DNA from: Pelargonium nanum
Lineage: Eukaryota; Streptophyta; Magnoliopsida; Geraniales; Geraniaceae
Direction: 5' to 3'
Length of the DNA stretch: 25,525 nucleotides
NCBI GenBank assembly: GCA_036897485.1
Contig: JAYMTF010001191.1
Span: forward strand, 1-25,525
Shown: one piece after another, positions 1-10,240 of the stretch
Layout: every line of letters starts with the position of its first letter
Numbering within the stretch: the first letter of the stretch is position 1
The notes under the pieces: model-generated
The model's input: only the letters and a program-made list of their open reading frames with translations
What the model was told of the DNA's origin: nothing
Databases searched by the model: none
Position numbers and translations under genes: made by a program

Positions 1-78
1 TAATTACTTAATCATCCTTTTGGTTCATAAGTTTTGGATCACTCACTAGCTTGCAATTTGCATGCATGGTTTCATCAG

Positions 79-457
79 CTATTTCTTGCTGTCTTTTCTG
101 CTGTTTTCTTTCTTGTCTGTAATTACGTTATGTTGCCGAGGTTTTCCACTTTCAACTTTTGGCGGTTTTGGTCTTGGAGCATCACTTCTCCTGATCATAT
201 CACAAATTTATTAATTCATAGCACGAGCACAAAAAAGTTAAGTAAATAATACTAATTATATATACATAAGAACCCATAAAACACACACAAAAAGATTTTA
301 TATACACACATATGGATTGATATTCAGAGAATGAAACTTACATAAACTCTGAGAGCTGGTAGAGGTTGGAGATGGGAATTTTGGGGACTTGGTGATAGAG
401 GGTGGAAATAGGAATTTTGAACAATGGTCTTATCATGAAGCTTCCCATTTGAGCCAT
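79..457 (-). CDS. candidate small basic protein, 75 aa, two exons, unrecognised
   Basis: Read on the minus strand, exon 1 is 457-342 and exon 2 is 190-79, with a 151-nt AT-rich intron (donor GTAAGT at 341-336, acceptor CAG at 193-191). The phases fit exactly: exon 1 leaves AT, exon 2 supplies G, and the frame stays open to TAG at 81-79. The product starts MAQMGSFMIRPLFK. It holds a 12-residue imperfect tandem repeat (KIPISTLYHQVP, then KIPISNLYQLSE), and the second exon encodes a Lys/Arg/Pro-rich tail ending KKENSRKDSKK. The N-terminus is moderately hydrophobic and could be an organelle-targeting sequence, but I see no classical signal peptide. A TATAAA on the same strand lies at 489-484, only about 27-32 nt before the first ATG; if it is the real TATA box, translation may start at Met4 or Met8. 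I know no family for this protein, and a chance join of two short open frames is possible. Confidence 0.42.
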
Positions 458-483
458 ATTATTGTATATTCTGAGCAAAAATG

Positions 484-489
484 TTTATA
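484..489 (-). promoter_or_regulatory. possible TATA box for the 75-aa candidate gene
   Basis: TATAAA on the minus strand, 27-32 nt before the first ATG of the candidate small gene. It has the right composition and orientation, but AT-rich plant DNA gives many chance matches. The short distance would place transcription start almost at the first ATG. Confidence 0.25.
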
Positions 490-806
490 TTTGAATCTTG
501 CTAGCTAGAGCTACTCTAAATATTGCTCCAAACACTCAGCTAATATAACTGAGTAGCCTGCTGCTTCTTATGAATAATATGGGAGTTTCAGTGTGGTGAT
601 TTTATAGATGAATATTAGGCAGGCAGCCATTTTAATGGTGGGGTTTTCATGCTTTTTCTTTCCACAATTGCCTTTATCATTCAATTGGCCTTGCTCACTT
701 TAAAGATAAGATTTTTGATAATGGGAGAGGCTAGGGTTTATTTATATATTTTTCTCTGGAACTGTCTCTACATGCTGCTGGGCCAGGTTCATTTGATCAA
801 TGTGTG

Positions 807-824
807 TTTTTTTTTTTTTTTTTT
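807..824. repeat. poly(T) tract, 18 nt
   Basis: Eighteen consecutive T residues on the plus strand, a simple mononucleotide repeat likely to vary in length between individuals. No adjacent retrosequence was recognised, so I do not call it the tail of a retroelement. Confidence 0.85.
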
Positions 825-2648
825 GTTTAATGTCCTGTCTCAGTGCAATAATTGAGCTCTTTTGATTGCTGTTAGGCTTATGATGAGAAAATTGTTTCGT
901 AACATTACTAAACAATTGTAAGGAGTGGTAACATTATAGTTGAAGTTGTTGTGAGGAGTAGTAAACAGCGGTTGAAACAGTAAGAGATTGTTTTAGAAAA
1001 TTGAATTCTAACTAATAGTATGTATGGATAAAAACTACGGTAAGGATGTATGAATTGTTAAAAGGACGTCCAAAGTGAACATGAAGAAACAACTTTATAA
1101 TATTGTTCACTACACAATTATAAGAAGTTTAATGTTGGTCATATTACAACTAACATATGCATTAGCTATGTACGTAATTTAACCTATTACAACATACCAA
1201 ATTCGGTCGATCTTACGTAGAAACGACATCTATTATTTCACATATTAGTGTAGCATATATGATAGAAACAATCGATCTTATATATATGTTGACAAATCAG
1301 CTCAACCCAATCTGTATTTTATGAAGGCAAAAAATGAATTTACGTGTTATATCTCTTTCTTAAGAGAACAAAAAATTTCATAGGAGGCATTGAAATCAAT
1401 TCCTAACAAATCTACAAAATGTTGTCTCTTTTAAATTACAATTTTATGCATTTCACCAAACAAGTTATCTTTTAAATTTTTATATATGTGGCACCTCTTT
1501 TAAAATAGGCATTGATGTTATCAAACAAACACTAATACACGCAAGATCAATCCATGTGCATCTTAAACATTTTTTGTATAGAATTATTGATAAAATGAGA
1601 TGATTCTTTGCTTGGAATAAGTTAACATATCCTTTTACAAGTAGCTGACAAAAAATTGATGCTTCAAATATTATACAAAATGTTTGTGAGTATAGAAGTG
1701 ATACATTTGCATGCAGTTCGTATATGAAAGGAATAGTCCGAACCAACAACAACCATATTAAATTAATATTTAACCATGCCAAGTAAACGGTCAAAATAAC
1801 AAAAATGCACAAGACACTTTATCCTTTATCACCTTTATTGTAATATCCATCATGAACATAGAATTTGAATCTTCAACATTTTCATGCTTGAAGATTTCAC
1901 ATACATGTTCCTCTACATTTCTCTATTTTTGACTCCTGAAAAGTCTTTCAACATGTTTTTACTTTCTAGTCTTCAAAAAGAAAAAAAGGAAAAAATAAAA
2001 TTAGTTCACTTGATAACATGTGCATGATGTGTATTCATATTGCATTTTGTTGATCATGTTTGTAGCAAATTATAAGCAACGACGAGAAATTTTTTGGTGA
2101 TGGAAACAATTTTTATTGATGAGATAGTTGTCACTAAAAGTGAATTTTCTTAAACTCATTTGCATACAATTATTGATGTTCAATTTTATTTATTAATTTT
2201 GAAATACGTGCAAAAGTAAAAAAAAAAAATAACTAAACAATTATATTGTATAAGAGTACATGAGATTCATATATACTAACTTCATGTGTATTTCACGTTT
2301 TTGTTTAAATAATTGGCAATTAAATTATGATTCTTATGGGAAACATTATAAAATGTTTAAGAATAATGAGTCATCATTGATGGTTACAATAATTATTTCT
2401 CAATTATTCGTGACCCAAAAAAGTATTATATAAAAAGAATCAAGAAGGCCATGGTGTTTCTTGTTTTTTAGCACCTACTAATTGACAACCATTGCTTTTA
2501 TGGAGTTTTTAGACTAATAATTAACTAAAAAGCTATGAGAAGAAGCTTAGTGGAATCTGATGTGTCTTCACTTTACAATTGAAAAAGGAATTGGCTATAT
2601 CACGCATTTCACGAGTTCAAAATAAAATATGAACAAACATCTATATCT

Positions 2649-2773
2649 TGGGCCTTTTGGGCCCAAAACCAAACCCAATAAGTTTGTGACATCATAATGA
2701 GCCTCCTAAAAGCCCAATGAGTTAGGCCCATTTTTGGACATCGGCCCATTTGGGACCTATACTAGTTTGGGCC
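2649..2773. promoter_or_regulatory. cluster of TGGGCC/GGCCCA (site II-like) motifs
   Basis: Five TGGGCC or GGCCCA hexamers occur within 125 bp, at 2649-2654, 2658-2663, 2725-2730, 2743-2748 and 2768-2773, plus an AGCCCA near 2711. In plants TGGGCY (site II) motifs bind TCP factors and mark promoters of growth, ribosomal and mitochondrial genes. No coding exon was recognised on either side, so the promoter role is inferred only from motif density. A hAT-like MITE begins 48 bp to the right. Confidence 0.35.
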
Positions 2774-2820
2774 TCAAAATGGACCTTTTCAGAAGGTGAA
2801 TACTAGTATGTAGTTTGTGC

Positions 2821-2995
2821 TAGAGGTCGGGTCGGGTCGGGTAGGTTCGGGTTTCATGCATATATTGTATTTATATCCGACTCAAAAAATTTATAATTCA
2901 CCTGAACATGAACCGATTTTTCGGATTGATAAATGCAGACCCAACCCGACCCAAAACGAGTTGGGTTTCAGGTACCCGACCTATTACCAGCTCTA
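2821..2995. mobile_element. hAT-like MITE, 175 bp, with 8-bp target-site duplication
   Basis: The element starts TAGAGGTCGGGTCGGGT and its other end, reverse-complemented, starts TAGAGCTGGTAATAGGTCGG. It is flanked by GTTTGTGC (2813-2820) and GTTTGTGT (2996-3003), an 8-bp duplication with one mismatch, as expected for hAT transposition. The GGGTCGGGT arms next to TAGAG termini are typical of non-autonomous plant hAT elements. The centre is AT-rich and non-coding, so movement would need a transposase from elsewhere. The arms can pair imperfectly into a hairpin. Confidence 0.75.
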
Positions 2996-3003
2996 GTTTG
3001 TGT

Positions 3004-3798
3004 CACTATTTATGCATATATATGCAAAATACATAAAGTTGGTATTGTGAGCAAAGATTTGGAGAGAAAAATGGGTCACAATTGTCATTGTTTGTTTGTG
3101 TGTACTGTGTAGTGAAGAAATTGATTTAATTTGGACCGCTAGTGTTTTGGGCATATATCTGAATCTCTACCTAACCAAAGTTTGTATCTTTCACAATAAA
3201 TATATAGTAATTAATATAGGAAACATACAGATACAGTACATGTATTATGTAATTGATTTGGACCTTAGGTGAACTTGCTACGTCATCTTGTTTATTGGCC
3301 TCAGAAGCTTCTGGCTAGTTTGTCTCCTCCAACAATCAAGATTGTGGACCCTAAATCATGAGAAGACCAGCAACCTCGGCCACGATAAATCATGAAAAAT
3401 TCAAAATAATAATAAAGTTTCATGTTTTATAAGAAGGATTTGTAGTTTGGTCCGATGGTGTTTGGGATGAAATGAGTACAAGTCGGTTATCTTTGCAACT
3501 GATGCTAAATTAGTGGTTGATTTGTTTTCTCTTTACGATTGCTCCTTTCATCCGCTTAGTTTTTGATTTTGGAGTGCAGGGACAAAATGTAATTCTTGGA
3601 TGATCACTTTTTGTTTTTAGTTAACACGAGGGCTAATATGGCAACGTATTATTTAGCCCTTTTTGCTTTAATTCAGCTGTTAATTCATATAATTTTATTC
3701 TTCACCTGTATGTGGGTGCCTTAAACTCGCTTGCTAATAACTTTTTGATTTCGGAGGAAGTTCGCGTTTAACTTGCATCCTTAATTTGGCTATATTCT
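3004..3798. other. intergenic DNA, no gene recognised
   Basis: No open frame or spliced exon chain that I could support lies here. The stretch is slightly less AT-rich than its surroundings and carries an ACGTCA (TGACG-type bZIP) core near 3280. Its last 20 bases (3779-3798) form the probable left target-site duplication of the following SINE. Confidence 0.5.
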
Positions 3799-4171
3799 AT
3801 AGGTTGATTTATCATAAAAAAATATAATAAAAAAAGAAGAAAAAAAGAGAGAGAAGAATGATAAAAACTTATAAAATGTAATACTATGAATTGCATAACA
3901 AAATATAAAAAATAATATGAACAAGTATATATTTTAAAATTGTAGCGGGGCACCTGCCCCAAACTCATTGATAAAACATTATTCATTTTACTAATCAACT
4001 TATTTTTAAGAAGAGTATCAGGAATCTCAGCTAAGCGATAAAGAAAATGGATCCGGCGGGACACCGCGCCCAAAAATTCATTGTGACACAAAATCCACCC
4101 CACCCGACGCAATGAGATTTGAACCCACGACCTACTACGTGGAGATGTGTGTCTTGACCATTGCGCCACCT
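3799..4171 (-). mobile_element. tRNA-derived SINE
   Basis: On the minus strand the 5' end carries an A-box-like sequence (GTGGCGCAATGGTCAAG, 4169-4153) and a B-box-like sequence (GGGTTCAAATCTC, 4126-4114), about 26 nt apart, the internal RNA polymerase III promoter layout of a tRNA head. A non-tRNA body follows and ends in a T-rich, CT-rich tail (about 3859-3815). Imperfect direct repeats flank it: CTTAATTTGGCTATATTCT near 3780-3798 and CTTAGGGCTATTTTTTCT at 4172-4189, a plausible aged target-site duplication. An open frame inside has no known domain and is incidental. At about 373 bp it is long for a plant SINE, so the 3' boundary is uncertain. Confidence 0.65.
4114..4169 (-). promoter_or_regulatory. 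internal pol III promoter (A and B boxes) of the SINE
   Basis: A box at 4169-4153 and B box at 4126-4114, read on the minus strand. The spacing fits tRNA-type promoters. The region was not called a functional tRNA gene because the stem partners expected of a complete cloverleaf are not evident by eye. Confidence 0.5.
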
Positions 4172-4225
4172 CTTAGGGCTATTTTTTCTCTTTTAAGAAA
4201 CACTCCATTTAACATCAAGAGAATA

Positions 4226-4293
4226 TTGTATAAGCCAACGTTTGATTTTGCTGCAAACTTAGAATAAGGCACATGTTGTATAAGCCAACGTTT
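4226..4293. repeat. direct repeat, 18 bp, 50-bp period
   Basis: The sequence TTGTATAAGCCAACGTTT occurs exactly at 4226-4243 and 4276-4293. Both copies lie in the presumed promoter of the gamma-glutamyl hydrolase gene, 280-350 bp before its ATG. The bases between them are not duplicated clearly, so this may be the remnant of a 50-bp tandem duplication. Confidence 0.8.
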
Positions 4294-4572
4294 TTGAATT
4301 TTGATGCACGCGGAGAAAATTTGTTAGAACTTGGAGCATCCACATTGAATTATTAATTTCTCAGAAGGAGCAAGACATACATGAGAGAACCAAAAGGTCA
4401 CATGACTGTGTTTTATGTCACATTTGTCTTCTCCACACGCTTCACTCTTAAATCACCTTTACTTCCTCTGCTCCAAAGTCCAACCTTTTCGTCCAATTTC
4501 CGACATTCATCAAAAACCCATTGATCCCACATTTTATGTCAAGCTTCTTCCACCTGAATCCACCTCCCAAAA

Positions 4573-7500
4573 ATGGACACCCAATTACTATCTAGCTCCG
4601 CCTCCGCCTCCACCTCCTCCGACTTGCCAAACGACGTCGCTTCCTCATCCTCCTCCTCATCTTCTTCTTCTGGCTACTCGGAGATATGGAACTACCTCTG
4701 GGTTCCTCTACTGATCTCTTTCTCCAAGGAGATGACTTTGGCCAAGGCTCAGCCTTCAATTCTGCTTCCGGGTCAACTCGATCCTGACTCGCCGACCTCC
4801 AGATGTCCTGCGCCGGACACGAAGCTCAATTACAGGCCGGTGATCGGAATTCTCAGCCACCCCGGCGACGGCGCCTCCGGGAGGTTGAATGACGGCAAAG
4901 ATACGTCATATATCGCCGCCTCGTACGTCAAGTTTGTGGAATCGGCGGGGGCTCGGGTGATTCCTCTTATTTACAACGAACCGAGGGAGATTCTTTTGGA
5001 GGTGAATTGATTTTGACTTGAATAAATTTGGGTGTTTTGTGTGGCTCGAATTTTGGGGGTGTTTGGTTTCCGAGAAAGTTGGGAGTTTCAGAGGAACGGA
5101 AGTTTAGTTTGATTGAGAAGTGGACTTTTAACTTGTGAATACTTTGTGATTCACAATGATGATTCGATGAAAAATAGGAGAAAAAAAATTTAAACTTTAT
5201 TTGATTGAGCTTGCAAAAATGCTCCACTCACTAAAGATGAGTTATGATCAAGAGTTACTTTTTGAACTTGAAAATAAACATGTTCTTAATAGTTAACTTC
5301 AGTTCTGTTGTTTTAAAAATTAGGTATTGGCATTCGGTAGATTAGGGTTCCAAGTCCTTGAACTCAGTGATCATGGTAAAGGAACCACCATAAGTCATGA
5401 TTAAGTGTACTTCAAAGAGTTTCACTTACTGATATTGAAGAAGGTTACTATTGGTAATATTTGGAGCCTATAATGCTAACCTTGTGTTCTGATTTTGTAC
5501 CTCTCGAGAGTTATTTTGTATCTAACTAGTTCATAAGCATTTCGATTTGTTTGTGTGTTTGTAAGCTTAAGTGCTTAACTTCTTTGAGCACATAGTGAAT
5601 GTTGTTTCTTTTTTTTTTTTGGAAAGAATGTAGGTTTTATGAATCTCTGTTGTTTCTATTTGAGGTTTTATGCCTTTCATTTCATGATGAGTGGGCAAGT
5701 TAATGCCTAGTCACCAATCTTGTTACTCATGGTAGCATATGCCAATTTTACTATCACTGCAGAAGCTCAATCTGGTCAATGGAGTTCTCTTTACCGGAGG
5801 ATGGGCTAAAAGTGGTTTGTATTATGAGACTGTCAAGACAATTCTCAAGGTACTTGCTTATCGTATAATGCAGTATTTCTAGTATTTTGTACTGTGTAAT
5901 TGTTGGTGTGCATTGAAGAATGTGTTTGGAAGCACTAAAAGTAGATGGTGTGTAAAAAAATTGATTTCTATTTTTGGGGGAAATGTATTATGGTATGGGC
6001 ATCCAATAAAGCAGGCACCTTGGAAGAGATCATGTCAAGGATGTAAAACTCAAAGTCCATATATTGAATATTTGAATATTTTTAGCCTAGTTTGTAAGCT
6101 ATGTGTTGGAGAATAGTTTGCAGTGCGTGATTGAGAAATAATTTGACCCCAACTGCTTAAGATGGGTGGCATGGTATTTTCAAGGCTCTTACATGATACT
6201 GATCATAACCTCATCTAAGTACTTACATTAAACATTTGTTATTTGGAATGAGTCTATGCATGTGGTTCAACTAGAAATTGAACAAAGAGATATTTTGGTT
6301 GAAGTTTCCTTCTGAAGGTATAGTGGGATGGTGAGAAGTAAAAGATAATGAAGGGATGTCCATCGGCGTGAAATTTTTCCAGGCTGAGTTTTCCAGTTTG
6401 ATTTAACTTATTGTCTTCTTCCTAGGTTCTATATCACACTGCAAAGATATTAGAACAAACTATCTATATGCTAGAGCTTGTTTATTATCCCGCATGTTTC
6501 CTCTTCTGGACTATAAGCTATTCTGTTATCTCTTTTGCAGAAAGTGTTAGAAAAGAACGATGCTGGAGATCACTTCCCATTGTACGCAATTTGCCTAGGT
6601 TATGAACTCATCACAATGATCATCAGTGAGGTAATATAATCTTATAATAATTCCATCTATTATATCATAGAGTTTAATGTATCTTCATTTATATTTTCTC
6701 ATCCACTTCCCACTTTCTTAAAAAAAAAACTAATACTCCAAAACCGCTTTTGTCTCTTGAAAACAGGATAGAAACATTCTTGAATCATTTAATGCAGCGG
6801 ATATGGCATCTACTCTCCAATTCATGGAAAACACAAATGTAGAAGGAACCGTGTTTCAGAGGTATTTAACTTTTTATGAAGAAAAAAAATCCAGCTAATT
6901 TTGATGTTTTCAATATGATTAAGTCTACTATACGGAACAGTTTAAGCATTTTCAAAGTCTTACGTTTTCTTGTTTTGAAATATGTTGGTTACGAGAAAAA
7001 AGTGTACTGTTGTCTGACTAGCGATAACCGTGCACATTTATGAAAACATGATCATGTGAAAAGAACAGCTGATTGAGGATTTGAACCCACAATTCTGGCC
7101 AAATCTGATAAATTGAATTTTAACTAAGACAATGGTTGCTTCTGTACATGATCACTGCATTAGAAAGCAATCTTCTTAGGCCTACTTGACCAATAGGCGA
7201 ACTTCTGAATGCAATTCCTCTTTCTTTGGATATTCTACTTATCTATAGAAGTTTGAGTGACCATATCCTAATGGATAAATCATGTTTGTCGGATAAGAAA
7301 CTCATTTTTTCCGTTTTTGAGACGCATCTGGAGTTATGCATTGGCTTCTAACCTCCTGCAGTTACCTAATTAAATTTAGTTTCCATGTTTTCTCTTCCCT
7401 CAAGCAGTTTTATTGGTGCATTACATGTATTAGCCCTTATATAGTCCATGATTTTGTCCAACTTAATTGATGCTTCATATTTTAAGATCTGTTGGTCTAT

Positions 7501-9805
7501 ACTTGAAAGTTGATATTTGTATTCTTCTGCAGATTTCCTCCAAACCTGCTTAGAAAGCTGAGTACAGATTGTCTTGTCATGCAGAACCATCATGTGAGTG
7601 ATAAGCTATTAATGACTCCTCTACTTTACATTTTAAGATGTAAAATACCTTGATAACTTACATTGGCTCCCTAGTCTCTCACTTGTAATGTTGATGTAGA
7701 TTTGCTTTTTCAGAATATGAATAAATGACATATCATTCTCAAAATTATTTCCCTCCGCAATAATTGTGTTTCCTTACAATACGTTTCTTAATCAACTTTT
7801 TCATGAATTGAGAAGAGCTAAGTCCATACTTGATATATTTGTCTTATCATTCTCAAATTTATCTCCCTCCGCACTAATTGTGTTTCCTTACATTACATTT
7901 CTTGTTCAAAATGTTCATGATTTGAAAAGAGCTTAGTCCATACTTGATATTTTTGTCTTCAATATGTGCCTTCGCTAGATTTAGGAATGAGAATAACAAA
8001 ACCTATTAGTGCTTGCTCAAGAATCCTGTTTTCATCAATAATTTCTTATTACTTTGTGAAACCAAATGCAGAACTGAAAGGCCATAAGTTCAAACTACTT
8101 GGTTTAGTGGTAACAACATTTGTCCTTTCTTCCATTCGGTTATGTAGGGACTGTAGCTGATGTAGTCATAGCCTCATAGGCCATTTGTTCATTTCTTATT
8201 TCAGCTGTTGTTCATTTCAACCTTTCTTTATATGGAGTTTGTGTGGATGTTATCATGTAGATGTGAGAAGAAGCTATATTTGGTGTCATTTCCTCGTATT
8301 TATTTATTATTTTATGTCTTCCAACCATATTCTACTTTCTGTGCTGTATTAATCCTAGTGATCATACCTTTTGTGCTGATTGTTGGTCTAAATTTATTTG
8401 CTGCAACAGTATGGTATTTCGCCTGGCAGCTTTGCAAAGAATCCGAAACTATGTAATTTCTTCAAGATATTGACAACTAGCTTAGATGAAGACAACAAGG
8501 TACTAAATAAAACCATTTGATTATCTCAAATCAAATTTCAGTCACTGGATATACCATATTTTATATTACTGGAAGATTCCTAAAACTTTTGAAACATTTG
8601 CGAGCAGGATTATGTCTCCACAGTACAAGCGCACAACTATCCTGTGACTGGCTTCCAATGGCATCCAGAGGTATTATCTTAAATGTGCTTGTAATCTATC
8701 GTGTTTATTTCTTAAGATCATTTTGTTTTTCTTGTTGCCGCGTTATTGTATTATAGTCATTTCTTCTCTTAGGCCTGTTTGATAACGTGGTTGAAGTTAA
8801 CTAAGTACTTGACCGAGTGTCTCAAGTTCACTCAAGTAGAAATTTGTGACGAACAAATATAGATTCAGAATTTGTCTTTTCTTGCAAAAATGATAGATTA
8901 TTCTTGAAACCCGATTTCTTGTTTGTCAAATGCATGCTTGTGTGTTTATCTTTAAATTCCATTGTAATACCACTTTCTCCTTCCTCATGTGAGAAGTAAA
9001 AACTTAACCAAGCATTTTGCAGAAAAATGCTTTCGAATGGGGCTCATCAAGGATTCCACATTCAGATGATGCAATTCAAGTAACCCAACATGTTGCAAAC
9101 TATTTTGTCAGGTGAGGACTCGATGACTGTAGAGTTTGGAAAGTTAAATCAAATTATTCTACGATTACAAACCAAAAACTCATTAAAGAATTAGATGCTG
9201 AAAGACAATGGATAATTCTACATATAATAAAGTACTACAAAATTTAGATCCTGTAAAGTGGAAACTGTATGCAAGTTTTGCCAAAAACACACATCCTTTG
9301 AGTATAGTATACCTTTTGGTTGTGAACCCCGAAATTTTCACCAGGTACATGCTAAAGACCTGAGAATGCACTTGTAACGCATCTTCAGATCAGCTGAAAG
9401 AAAAATAACATTTCCTTGCTTAAGACCCTATGGTATGCTCCTGCTGATTGGAAAGGAGACACCAATTGGCTTATTAGATGTGGTCCATTAATGGTTGGAT
9501 CAATTCCCAGAATAGGGCTTAACATAGTGGCTTTGCACGCAAAAGAACAATGAAAACGAAATAAAATCCTCGCATTTGTGGTATGGTATGCAGTGAAGCT
9601 AGGAAGTCAGCAAACAGGCCTGCTGCTCGGAAAGTGCTGGACAACCTCATATACAACTACAGTCCGACATACTGTGGGAAGGCTGGGTAAGTAAAACATG
9701 AATAGTTTCATGTTATAATATTTGGTTGGCAATTTTTTTTAACTTTATTGTCATGTACTTTGACTGTGCAGGAAGGGATATGATGAAGTTTACATCTTTG
9801 CATAA
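4573..9805 (+). CDS. GGH: gamma-glutamyl hydrolase (folate gamma-glutamyl hydrolase), 376 aa, ten exons
   Basis: Exons: 4573-5001, 5763-5849, 6541-6630, 6767-6861, 7533-7593, 8410-8499, 8608-8670, 9023-9111, 9594-9686, 9772-9805; all introns are GT-AG and all phases join. The enzyme removes gamma-linked glutamates from folate polyglutamates, normally in the vacuole; it is a class I glutamine amidotransferase-like peptidase (C26). Visible landmarks are RPVIGILSHPGDG in exon 1, LFTGGWA (152-158), nucleophile Cys190 in YAICLGYEL, conserved HH at 253-254, and catalytic His303 and Glu305 in FQWHPE. The C-terminal IYNYSPTYCG and YDEVYIFA are typical of plant homologues. The N-terminus has a Ser-rich run (24-33) and then a hydrophobic stretch (38-50), probably a signal for the secretory/vacuolar route. 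The ATG follows an in-frame TGA at 4555; Met54 is a weaker alternative. The gene appears intact. Confidence 0.95.
7077..7142 (-). mobile_element. possible degraded tRNA-derived SINE head in GGH intron 4
   Basis: The minus strand carries GTGGGTTCAAATCC (B-box-like, about 7090-7077). A diverged A-box-like stretch (TGTCTTAGTTAAAATTC) lies upstream on that strand near 7131-7115. Spacing is plausible for a tRNA head, but no body, tail or target-site duplication could be delimited, so this could be chance similarity. Confidence 0.2.
7731..7958. repeat. tandem duplication, two 114-bp copies, in GGH intron 5
   Basis: The segment beginning TATCATTCTCAAA at 7731 repeats from 7845, and the copies align along their whole length with scattered substitutions. 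Shared anchors are CCCTCCGCA, TAATTGTGTTTCCTTAC and TAGTCCATACTTGATAT (first copy AAGTCC). The duplication lies well inside the intron (7594-8409), away from both splice sites, so no effect on the protein is expected. Confidence 0.85.
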
Positions 9806-9874
9806 TACCCGGCTGCCCCAAATTTAGCCAAGGGTATTGCTTACGCGAAGTAGAAGGAAGTCTGAGAAATGTAT

Positions 9875-9976
9875 GGTTCTGAAATGTAAAGACATCGAAT
9901 TGTGTTTGACAGTAAAATATTAGAAAAGAACTAGTGTTAATGAAATTGGGACTGTTGGTTCTGAAATGTAAAGACA
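9875..9976. repeat. direct repeat of 20 bp, 82-bp period, in GGH 3' region
   Basis: GGTTCTGAAATGTAAAGACA occurs exactly at 9875-9894 and 9957-9976. Similarity continues weakly to the right, where both copies run into ATTGTGT-TGAC. It lies 70-170 bp after the GGH stop, so it is probably inside the 3' UTR. Confidence 0.85.
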
Positions 9977-10050
9977 GACATCTGATTGTGTATGACTGTT
10001 CCATATCTCACCCAGTCACCCTTGCCAAGGGAGAAGCTTGTGAATATTTC

Positions 10051-10090
10051 ATATTGTTGATAAAAATGAACTTTATATTGTTGATAAAAA
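10051..10090. repeat. direct repeat of 16 bp, 24-bp period
   Basis: ATATTGTTGATAAAAA occurs at 10051-10066 and again at 10075-10090. The 8 bases between them differ, so this is a short tandem duplication, probably a slippage product in AT-rich DNA. Confidence 0.85.
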
Positions 10091-10186
10091 ATGCTGATGA
10101 TACATTTCCATTTCACCAAGAAGAAAATGATGAGACAGAATAATTTGTCATTTATTTCTTTATTTGTTGTCACATACATAAAGTCA

Positions 10187-10240
10187 CCCGAGGTCTTATT
10201 TTCTCTCCCTCGATATCCCGAGGTCTTATTTTCTCTCCCT
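10187..10240. repeat. exact 24-bp direct repeat, 30-bp period, in MET1 3' region
   Basis: A 24-bp sequence beginning CCCGAGGTCTTATTTT is present at 10187-10210 and identically at 10217-10240, separated by CGATAT. The identity suggests a recent event. It lies about 180-230 bp beyond the MET1 stop in the direction of MET1 transcription. Confidence 0.9.

Larger units (their letters stand above)
458..2640. other. AT-rich intergenic DNA, no gene recognised
   Basis: This stretch is AT-rich on both strands. The longest open frame (minus strand, about 1812-1480) encodes a hydrophobic low-complexity string with no conserved motif. An uninterrupted T18 tract lies at 807-824. I looked for Ty1/copia and gypsy retroelement signatures and found nothing convincing. 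It may contain the promoter of the minus-strand small gene near its left edge. Confidence 0.6.

Noticed and set aside
1480-1812. 110-codon open frame on the minus strand
   Set aside because: Hydrophobic, AT-driven composition, no family motif, no splice or promoter context. A faint resemblance of the opposite strand to the end of a copia polyprotein is interrupted by a stop and not convincing.
3768-4169. 133-codon open frame on the minus strand
   Set aside because: It lies almost wholly inside the SINE and reads through its tRNA head; it is incidental, not a protein gene.
4415-4714. 99-codon open frame with a proline run
   Set aside because: It is the shifted frame of GGH exon 1 (the Ser codons read as Pro) plus its 5' UTR.
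8081-8120. tRNA-like TGGTTTAGTGGTAACAAC in GGH intron 5
   Set aside because: Resembles an A box, but no B box follows at the right distance, so it is not supported as a tRNA or SINE.
7966-8456. Open frames of 64 and 82 codons on the plus strand
   Set aside because: They lie in GGH intron 5 (the second overlaps exon 6 out of frame) and have no motif.
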